DNA of 64,000 bases from JAVBMV01 sp031552145 (lineage in GTDB: Bacteria > Myxococcota > Myxococcia > Myxococcales > UBA5297): the NCBI GenBank assembly GCA_031552145.1, contig JAVBMV010000012.1, positions 1-64,000 of the forward strand, written 5' to 3'. This document shows, one piece after another, positions 54,680 to 62,800 of this stretch. A model generated the notes under the pieces. That model did not search any database. It was not told the DNA's origin and saw only the letters and a list, made by a program, of their open reading frames with translations. The position numbers and the translations under genes were made by a program. The stretch's first letter is position 1; each line of letters opens with the position of its first letter.

Positions 54680-55132
54680 ATGTCACCCCTATTTTTTGTG
54701 GCGCTCACAGCCCTCCTCGCCTGCGCCACGGCGAGCGCCCAGGAGATACGCGAGGGGAGGGAGCTGGCGAAAGGGGAGCGCAAGCTCGCGCGCGGCGAGG
54801 AGGCACCTCCCCCCAGCGGCCTGCGAGAGGCGCGCGGTAGAGTTGGCAGGCTCGACAAAGCCAACGCACGTCTCACCCTGCAGCGGGGGCCTCGCGAGGA
54901 GCTGGTGCTGCAGGTCGAGCCGAGCACCACCCTCTTCATCGACGGCCGTATTGGTAAGCTGAGCGACCTGCGCGAGGGTGCGCAGGTGCGCGTCTCCTTC
55001 GAGCAGCGCGATGGCGCGAACAGAGCCCAGTGGATCGAGGTGAACCGGCGCGGCGCCGCGGCGACGGCGCCCACCGAGCTCTTTCCCTCGGAGCCGCGCG
55101 GCATGAAAGAGCCGCGGCCCAACTCGGATTGA
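54680..55132 (+). CDS. exported DUF5666-like protein
   Basis: The 150-residue protein has a signal peptide (about 1-21), a charged helical linker, and an OB-like beta domain (GRVGRLDKANARLTLQRG, then LSDLREGAQVRVSFEQRDG) matching the DUF5666 pattern. Function is unknown, probably periplasmic. GGAGG precedes ATG 54680; the same frame is open further upstream across the deaminase gene but not as protein. Confidence 0.65.
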   Translation: MSPLFFVALTALLACATASAQEIREGRELAKGERKLARGEEAPPPSGLREARGRVGRLDKANARLTLQRGPREELVLQVEPSTTLFIDGRIGKLSDLREGAQVRVSFEQRDGANRAQWIEVNRRGAAATAPTELFPSEPRGMKEPRPNSD

Positions 55133-55156
55133 GCCAGCCCGACCAACGGGTGCGGG

Positions 55157-56596
55157 TCAGGCCTTGGTCTTGAAGCTCTTGCCGACCCAGCCCTTCGCGA
55201 GGAAGAGCATCACCGACGAGCTCATCGCGATGCAGGCGTAGACGAGCCACATCGTGGTGGTCTGCTGCTCTCCCTTCCCCGGCTCGGGGCAGTAGCGCAT
55301 CAGGAACCAGCCCGAGTAGAGGCCCGTCAGGATCTTCGTCAGGAACCAGGGGAACTGGGCCACGCCCATATAGGCCCCCGTCCGCCCCGGCGGAGCGATC
55401 TCGGCCGCGTATTGGAGGAAGCGCGGCTGCCACATCGCCTCGCCGACCGACATGATCACGAGGTAGGCGAGCAACAGCCATATGCTGGGGGCGATGGCGA
55501 GCAGGAAGGTGGGGGCCGCCATGACGAAGGTGCCGGCGATCATCATCCCGTAGACGTTCCGCCGCGCCGTCAGCCCCGCGACGATGGGCGTCAGGACAAA
55601 GATGAGCAGCGGGTTCAGGTTGACGAAGAACTCCATGTAGTCATGCCCGACCTGACCGAGCGCGCGGTCGACATACTGAGGGAGCGTCAACCAGTTGTGG
55701 GCGAAGAGCGTCTGGACCGGGATCAGGCAGAAGATGAAGAAGCTGAACTTTGGATCGGCGAGCGGGTGACTCTTCAGCCAGCCCAAGAGCCCGCGCCGCG
55801 TTGGTTCCGAAATGGGGGCCGCCGCCGAGGTGGGTGGCGGATCGAGCTCTCCGCGCTCCGCGCGAGCGGCCTCGAGCGCCCTCTTCTCGGTCCGACGGCT
55901 CAAGATGATGGCGAGGAGGATGAGCCCGAGGCCGGTGAGGCCTACATAGGTCCAGAAGACCCCGGTGATCCCGAAACGGCCGCGAATCGCTGGCGAGAGG
56001 AGCCCCGGCAGGAAGCCGCCGAGGTTCATCAGCGCGTAGAGCATCGCGAAGGCCATCGGCGCCATCTTGGGGCTGGTGAATTGTCGAACCGCCGAGTAGG
56101 CCGCGGGCTGGTAGAGACCGTAGCCGAGGACGATGCCCAGCATTCCCAAGCAGACGGCGAAGAAGAGGGGCGAGCCAAGTCCGGCGCCACCCGGGAAGAT
56201 GAGTGTCCCGCCGACGAGAATCGCGCGTCCGACGAGCATCGAAGCCAGCGCGATGAGGAGCGAACGGCGGACGCCGAGCCGATCGGTCACACCCCCGAGG
56301 AAGAGCATCGCGAGGGTGATCCCGCCGGTGAGGGCGCTGACCATCCACCCTGCCTGCTGGTCGTTGAGCCCAAGCGCCTCGTTGAAGAAGATGGCCAGGA
56401 GGGTGAGCCAACCAAAATAGACCAACCCTTCGAGGACGTAAGAGGCGTTGATGCCCCAGAGGGCACGCGGGGCGTGGAGCGCATCGATGAAGGGCTGCGC
56501 GAGCTGGCGGCCGATGCTCGTGCGTGCTTCCTCGGTGCCGCTGCTCTCGACGTTCTTCTCCGACTCGGACTCACTGGTAGAATGGGCGGTGCTCAT
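55157..56596 (-). CDS. MFS transporter
   Basis: The 479-residue protein has 12 predicted membrane segments. The MFS loop 2-3 motif is present (GGVTDRLGVRRSLLIA), and a long charged central loop follows TM6 (about 240-275). The first 35 residues are hydrophilic and Ser/Glu-rich. Some features (large central loop, GYGLYQPAAYSAVRQF) recall the POT/peptide group, but the substrate cannot be assigned. It converges on the DUF5666 gene and diverges from the SDR gene. Confidence 0.82.
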   Translation of the reverse strand: MSTAHSTSESESEKNVESSGTEEARTSIGRQLAQPFIDALHAPRALWGINASYVLEGLVYFGWLTLLAIFFNEALGLNDQQAGWMVSALTGGITLAMLFLGGVTDRLGVRRSLLIALASMLVGRAILVGGTLIFPGGAGLGSPLFFAVCLGMLGIVLGYGLYQPAAYSAVRQFTSPKMAPMAFAMLYALMNLGGFLPGLLSPAIRGRFGITGVFWTYVGLTGLGLILLAIILSRRTEKRALEAARAERGELDPPPTSAAAPISEPTRRGLLGWLKSHPLADPKFSFFIFCLIPVQTLFAHNWLTLPQYVDRALGQVGHDYMEFFVNLNPLLIFVLTPIVAGLTARRNVYGMMIAGTFVMAAPTFLLAIAPSIWLLLAYLVIMSVGEAMWQPRFLQYAAEIAPPGRTGAYMGVAQFPWFLTKILTGLYSGWFLMRYCPEPGKGEQQTTTMWLVYACIAMSSSVMLFLAKGWVGKSFKTKA

Positions 56597-56696
56597 GGCA
56601 TCTCCGGCGATGACGGGGCGCGGAGTCTACCAGAGTCCATCTCCATTGACGCCCGCACCGCCATTCGCTACCACGGACCAAGCAGGAGCCCGAGCG

Positions 56697-57722
56697 ATGG
56701 GACGAAGTGTCAGAGCAACCGTTAAGAAGAGGGAGAGCGGCAAGCCGCACAGGGGTGCTGCGCCAGGCCTCGCCCTTGCCATGACGGGCGCCTCCAGCAC
56801 GGCCGGAGGGATCGTGCTGCGCCAGCTCCTGGAGACGCCGGGCATCGGGCGGATCTTGGCGCTCGACCTGGACGCACCCCAGCTCAACCATCCGAAGCTG
56901 ATTCACGCCAAGGTCGACTTCACCCATCCGAGCGCCGCTGACGAGCTGGCGGCGCACCTGCGCGCCAGGTCGATCGAGAGCATCGTGCACATGGCCTTCT
57001 TCGCGAGGCGCTCTCTCGACCCTTCCTACTTGCGCGACGTGGAGGTGGGAGGGACCCGCCACCTGCTTCAGGCAGCGCGCGCCTCCTCGATCCGACGGAT
57101 CGTCATGGCCAGCAACACCAATCTCTATGGGGCGGCGCCATCCAATCCTGCGCTCATCACAGAGGACCGGACGCTCCCCCCTTGGACGGAGGGCGCGCTG
57201 GCCTGCCGGGCCGAGGCGGAGCGCCAGCTGTTAGAGGCTTCCCAGCGAGAGCCGAGGTTACGAGCGCTCATCCTGCGCTTTGCCCCTACCCTGGGGCCCG
57301 CCTCGCGCAACGAGGTCACGCGCTATCTCGAGCGCTCCTACGTGCCGATGCTCCTGGGGTTCGATCCGATGGTGCAGGCCCTGCACGAAGAAGACATGGC
57401 GCACGCCTTCGCGCTGGCGCTCTTCGCCGACGCGCAAGGGGTTTTCAATGTCGTCGGCCGAGGGGCGCTGCCCCTCTCGCACGCGATCCGGGCCGCCGGC
57501 AGCACGCCGCTACCTCTGCCGCGCGCGCTCGCCCGCGCCGCGCTCGCCGCGCTCGCCTGGGGCGGCCTCACCTCGCTCTCCCCCACCGCCCTCGATTCGC
57601 TGCGCTACCCCTGGGTGGCCGACGGCGACGCGGCAAAGGCACGGCTGGGCTTCATCCCTCGCTACAGTACGCGCGAGGCGCTCGAAGGGTTCGCCAATGC
57701 CAAGCGACATGCGAAGCAGTGA
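56697..57722 (+). CDS. extended SDR/NAD-dependent epimerase-like protein, catalytic residues replaced
   Basis: The 341-residue protein has a Rossmann nucleotide site (MTGASSTAGGIVLRQLL, near residue 29) in which the middle Gly of the usual TGxxGxxG is Thr. The Ser strand IVMASNTNLYG follows, but where YxxxK should stand the sequence reads ALACRAEAERQLL. The catalytic Tyr and Lys are therefore replaced, by Ala and Arg in my alignment. Epimerase activity is unlikely; a binding or regulatory role is inferred. It overlaps the acyltransferase start by 26 bp. The pair recalls galE2 (Rv0501)-Rv0502 in Mycobacterium tuberculosis. Confidence 0.75.
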   Translation: MGRSVRATVKKRESGKPHRGAAPGLALAMTGASSTAGGIVLRQLLETPGIGRILALDLDAPQLNHPKLIHAKVDFTHPSAADELAAHLRARSIESIVHMAFFARRSLDPSYLRDVEVGGTRHLLQAARASSIRRIVMASNTNLYGAAPSNPALITEDRTLPPWTEGALACRAEAERQLLEASQREPRLRALILRFAPTLGPASRNEVTRYLERSYVPMLLGFDPMVQALHEEDMAHAFALALFADAQGVFNVVGRGALPLSHAIRAAGSTPLPLPRALARAALAALAWGGLTSLSPTALDSLRYPWVADGDAAKARLGFIPRYSTREALEGFANAKRHAKQ

Positions 57723-58458
57723 AGCGCGCGCGATCGCGCCCTCGCTCTACGACGCGTTCGGAGAGGATCCGGCGCTCTGCGCCTCACTCAACCCCGTCTT
57801 CGATCTTCTCTGCGAGCGCTACTTCAGAGTTCAGGTGCTCTTTCCCGAGCGTGTCCCCGCGGGACCCTGTCTCATCGTCAGCAACCACGCCGGCGCGCTC
57901 CCCCTCGACGGACTGCTGGCGCGCGCGATCTTGAGACGCCACTGTGGCCACCCTGAGGCGAGGTGGCTGGTCGAGGATGAGCTGGCCCACGCGCCCTTCG
58001 TCGGAACGCTCCTCGCGCGCCTCGGGGCGGTGCGCGCCTGCCCCGAGAATGCGCTGCGCCTTCTCGCCACGCGCGCCGTGGTGACCTTCCCCGAAGGGGT
58101 ACATGGCCGAAGGCGCACCTACTCCAAGCGGCGCACGCTCGCACAGTTCGGGAGAGGGGGCTTCGTCAAGCTGGCGCTGCGCGCGAAGGTTCCCATCGTC
58201 CCCCTAGCCATCGTCGGAGTCGAGGACTCCTCCCCCAGACTGGGAACGCTGCCTCTCTCGCGGCTGGGACTGCCCGAGCTGCCGCTCACGCCACCCATTC
58301 CCCTCCCTGCTCTCTGGAAGTGTTCCTTCCTGCCCCCGCGTCTTCCCAGCGTCGCGAAGGGAGAGGGCGCGCAGGAGCAGGTGCTCGCGCTCGCCGCCTC
58401 CATCCGCGACGAGCTGCAGGGGGAGCTCGAGCGCCTGGGGCAAGAAGCGGAGAGATAG
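57697..58458 (+). CDS. lysophospholipid acyltransferase-like protein
   Basis: The 253-residue protein is a PlsC-superfamily acyltransferase. It has the His/Asp motif SNHAGALPLDG (longer His-Asp spacing than glycerophosphate acyltransferases, as in the MGAT-like subgroup), the FPEGVHG substrate motif, and VPIVPLAIVGVED. There are no clear membrane segments. The start at 57697 (AAGGG) lies inside the SDR gene; an in-frame ATG at 57709 is the alternative. Translational overlap with the degenerate SDR suggests joint work on lipid or membrane remodelling. Confidence 0.8.
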   Translation: MPSDMRSSEARAIAPSLYDAFGEDPALCASLNPVFDLLCERYFRVQVLFPERVPAGPCLIVSNHAGALPLDGLLARAILRRHCGHPEARWLVEDELAHAPFVGTLLARLGAVRACPENALRLLATRAVVTFPEGVHGRRRTYSKRRTLAQFGRGGFVKLALRAKVPIVPLAIVGVEDSSPRLGTLPLSRLGLPELPLTPPIPLPALWKCSFLPPRLPSVAKGEGAQEQVLALAASIRDELQGELERLGQEAER

Positions 58459-58549
58459 TTGGAGTTGATGCCAACGCGGTCACACCTGATGTGTGTCGAC
58501 CCGCCTTGGCCATTGCGCCCGGCCCCGACCCGTCGCTGCTTCGAGCCCC

Positions 58550-59860
58550 ATGGACGCGACGGTACTCGGGGTGGCTATCGACAGCGGCGCTACCGCGTGG
58601 GTACTGGTCTCGGCCGCGTTGGTCCTCCTGATGACGCCCGGATTGGGCTTCTTCTACGGCGGGCTTGGGAAAGAGAAGAACCTGCTCAACACCTTGGCGA
58701 TGAGCATGGGCGCCATGGGAGCGGTAGCGATCGCGTGGGCGCTCGTGGGCTACTCGCTCGCCTTCGCGCAGGGCAATTCATTTGTTGGCGGTCTCTCGCA
58801 CCTGGGCCTCCGGGGCGTGGGCATGGAGCCGCGCGAGGGGACGACAATCCCCGAGATGGCCTTCATGACCTTCCAAATGATGTTTGCGCTGGTCACGCCG
58901 GCGCTCATCTCCGGCTCCATCGTGGGGCGCGTCCGCTTTCCGGCCTATGTGACCTTTATCTTGCTCTGGTCACTTACCGTCTATGCGCCGCTGGCGCATT
59001 GGGTCTGGGGCGGGGGCTTCCTGGCCAAGCTTGGTGCCCTCGATTTCGCGGGGGGCACGGTGGTCCATATCAGCGCGGGCGTCGCCGCGCTCGTCGCGGC
59101 GGCGGTAGTGGGACCACGCGCCGGCGGACGACGCTTCGGAGAGCGGCCACACAACGTCCCATTTGTGTTGCTGGGGGTGGCGCTGCTCTGGTTTGGCTGG
59201 TGCGGCTTCAACGGAGGATCGGCGCTGGCCGCGGACGGGATCGCCGCGCTCGCCTTGACCAACACCACCCTTGCGGGCGCGGCGGCAATGGTCTCTTGGG
59301 CACTTCTCGAGAGTTCGCGGGAGGGTAAGCCCAGCGCAACCGGTGGCGCGACGGGGGCGGTGGTGGGACTGGTGGCCATCACGCCCGCCGCGGGTTACGT
59401 GACGCCCTTGAGCGCCGTGGCCATTGGCGCGCTGGGGGCAATAGCCGCCTACTTTACCGCCAAGGCGCTGGCGCGCACGCGGTTGGACGACAGCCACGAT
59501 GTCTTCGCGTGCCACGGCGTAGGGGGGGTGGTCGGTTCGTTGGCCACCGGCCTCTTCGCCTCGGCGAAGGTCAATCCCTCCGGAGCGGATGGCCTCCTCG
59601 CCGGCAACAGTTCGCTGCTGCTCAAACAACTTATCGGAATCGCCTGCGCGGCGCTGCTGTCGGCGGCCATGACCGCGCTGATCATGCTGATCCTCAAACC
59701 CTTCCTGACCCTTCGCTCCACGGAGAGCGCCGAGAGCACCGGGCTCGATCTCTCCGAACATGGAGAGCGGCCTTATGGTGCGCTCGGCGAGGGGTTCGGG
59801 TCAATGAGCGCCAGCGAAGCCAGGGTCTATTCAAGCGTCGAGGATCAAAACCAGGTTTGA
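58550..59860 (+). CDS. amtB: ammonium transporter
   Basis: The 436-residue membrane protein belongs to the Amt/Rh family. It has about 11 transmembrane segments, GFFYGGLGKEKN, the pore histidines in GGTVVHISAGVAAL and ACHGVGGVVGS, and WFGWCGFNGGSA. The hydrophilic C-terminal tail is about 50 residues. No signal peptide precedes TM1, and no glnK lies beside it, although amtB-glnK pairing is common. The ribosome site is weak. Confidence 0.93.
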   Translation: MDATVLGVAIDSGATAWVLVSAALVLLMTPGLGFFYGGLGKEKNLLNTLAMSMGAMGAVAIAWALVGYSLAFAQGNSFVGGLSHLGLRGVGMEPREGTTIPEMAFMTFQMMFALVTPALISGSIVGRVRFPAYVTFILLWSLTVYAPLAHWVWGGGFLAKLGALDFAGGTVVHISAGVAALVAAAVVGPRAGGRRFGERPHNVPFVLLGVALLWFGWCGFNGGSALAADGIAALALTNTTLAGAAAMVSWALLESSREGKPSATGGATGAVVGLVAITPAAGYVTPLSAVAIGALGAIAAYFTAKALARTRLDDSHDVFACHGVGGVVGSLATGLFASAKVNPSGADGLLAGNSSLLLKQLIGIACAALLSAAMTALIMLILKPFLTLRSTESAESTGLDLSEHGERPYGALGEGFGSMSASEARVYSSVEDQNQV

Positions 59861-59888
59861 TTCTCCCGAGACAGGTGCCTCGACGACT

Positions 59889-62800
59889 CTAGGGATCATC
59901 TACCGTCACCTTGATCTTGAATGAGGTCGCGGAGCCGCCGCGACCATCCACATAGATGTAGTAGGTCTCGCCGGCTTCGGCTCCAGTCACCGTGCCGGTT
60001 TCGTTACCCGAAGCCTTCGCGTCTACTCCCAGGAGGCACTCTTCATACGCCCCGCAGGTGCCCTTCCCTACCCAAAAGGCCACATCGTAGAGCGTAGAGA
60101 TAGTGACCGTGAAAGAGCCGTCCTGTGCGGGAACAAACGAGTAGACCAGATCCTTGCTGGAGCCATCGGATGCGTGTGGCGGAGTACCGCACCCTGGGGC
60201 CGCGCCGGTTCCCCAGGTGAAGTCGTCGAGCTTGTTGGTCATGCTTTGACTGGCAAGCTCCACGCCCAATGTCAGCGGAATGGCGCCGCCGATGCAGTTC
60301 TCTCCCGGATCTATCGGGCGAGGTGTCAACGTGAGCACGAACGGGCCTCGCGGCACGGTGCTCTGGGAGTCGATCCACACGTAGTAGTCGCCGCTGGGCA
60401 GCATCGGCTTGCTCAAGGATACCGAGTCACCAGAGCCAACAGCGCACCCGATCTCGGCGGACTGCTCGGGATCGGCGCAGGCGCTGCGTATGTAGAGCGA
60501 TGGAGCGAACTTCTCCGCTCTTACCGACGCGGCGAGCTTGATGGCGGGATCGGTGATTCGGAAGGCATAGACCATATCGGGCCCCGGCATGGCTCCGCAC
60601 CGGCCCTCCGCCTCATGGTTGGCATTGTCGATCGAGCCGGTGATGGTCCATTCTCCGGTCTCGATCGACAGCTCGCGCAGATCGGCCGCCGCGGGCGGAA
60701 CGGTCAAGAGCTCACATCTGTCATGAGCAGGCACGGGGAGAGCCGGCTCCATCTGCAAGGCCAGAGAATAGGTACCGTTGCTGGTCTCTTGGGGGGCGTC
60801 GACGAAGAGGAACCATGTGTCCTGGGGCAGATGGTTCCTAATCAATGTGAACGAATCGTTCGAGGCAGTCGCCTGGTAGCAGAGCGCCTCCTCGGCGACA
60901 TCGCCCTCGCACGTCGCGCGCCTGAGATAGAGAGCCCCCACGAGACCGCTGAAGGTGCTCAGATGAGCGCTCAGCTTGATCGACTCGGTAGTGGTGAAGG
61001 TATAGACATGCTCCAATCCTCGCGAGTCGGCGCAAGTCCCGCGCGCCGCGCCCAATCCCGGCTCAAAGGTCCTGTCTACAACGTCGAAGCGCCCCAGCGA
61101 AGAGAAGGTCACCCCCTCAGGCAAAGCGCATGTGCCGGCGACTGAAGGCTCGGAGTCGCTCCGCGTAACGGTGAGCTCGAAGGGCCCCTTATGGTTTGCC
61201 GCGTTGCTATAGGAGTCGACCCAGAGATACCACTCTCTTCCAGCGGCCCCTCCCGTCAGGCCGTGGGCCTGAATGGCGATCGGAGAGCCATGATGGAAGG
61301 TGCACGAGAGCGCGCTCTGCGGGTCCGCGCAGTCGGCCCTGAACTCCAGAACGGGTCCATATTGATAGCCTGCGAGCGGAACGATGCGGGCCGTAAAGTT
61401 TTGGCGCGCGCCTGGCGGGACGAAAATGGAATAGACGACCTCTGGACCCGTGCCACTCAGACAAGACGTGTGCCCGGCGCCAGGCGTGGAGTGGTTGGTC
61501 GTGGAGAGCACGGTCGCGACATCGTCGACGAACACGAGCCGCGTTGCCTGCTCCTCGCCGCAGCCCGTATTCGAGGGGACCGGTTGGGCATCGAGGGTCA
61601 GCGTAAACGGGCCGCTCGTTCCATCTGCCCCATCGACAATCAGCAGATAGGTATCAGCGGGCAGGACCCTGGCGAGCGTGGTCTTGCCGGCGCTCTGGGT
61701 GCCTTGGCATGCGAGGTCGCTCTCATCGGCGCAGGTGCGCCTGATCGCCAATGCCGGCACCAGACCGCTCGCGAGGCGGACATTGGCCATCGCAACGGCG
61801 GTGAGCGACACCGGCTCGTCTAGCCGGAACGAATAGAAGAGGTCTCCCCCCGAGTTTGCGACGCAGCCGGGAGTCACTGAGTTGTCCGCGCCGACCAGGG
61901 TGCCGCTGAGGGTCAACGACCTTCCCGGCACAATCGAAAGAGGGCTCGCGTCGGCACACGCGTCATTGGGCGCCGCGGCAGGAAGCGGATCGCTCAACTG
62001 CACGGTGAGCGTAAAAGCTCCATAGTTGGACTGGGAAGCGCTGTCGACCCATATATAATATTGGCCAGCAGGAAGCCGTGGCACCGCCAAGGCCAAGGCG
62101 CCGCCGGAGTTGGAGCGAATAGCGCACGCGATCTGATCCGCCGTGGCATCGGACGCGCAACTGCCGCGCAGATAGAGCGCCGGATAGGCACCGCCCGGGT
62201 AAGTAAGCGTGATGAGAGCGCTCCTCTCCCCTCGCGACAAAGTGTCGAGCGAGAAGACCAAGTCCCTGCCGCTGGTGGTCGTGGCACAAGCCCCCACCGG
62301 ATTCGCATCCCGGTTGGCGCTGGTCGTATCGCCCGTCACTATCCCGTATCCGTTCTCATCGAGATAGATGGGGGGAGCCGTGTCGCAGCGGTCGGCATTC
62401 GTCACGTCGTAGGAGGGAGGCAGCGCCTGAAGAGATAGATCGACGGGGCCTCCGGTCGCGGAGCTCTTCACGAAGAGGTACCAATCCCCCGCCTCCAGCT
62501 TCTCCACGACGAGAGAGGCGCTGTACGCGGTCGCGGCCGCGCAGGCGCGCTCCGCGCCCTCACAAGAGCGCTTCAGATAGAGGACGGGCCTCACGTTTGC
62601 CGTCGAGCCCGAGGAACGCGCGGCGGTGGCGACCAGTCGCTTTGGACCCGCGCCGGGCAACCGGAACTTATAGACGACCTCGGGACCCACACCACCCGCG
62701 CAGCTCCCGTCCTGGCTATTTCCCGCGAGCGACAGCTCTATCCCCTGGCGGACCGCGGCGCCGCTCGCGAAAGAGAGCCCCTCCGCGTGATCGCAAGAGC

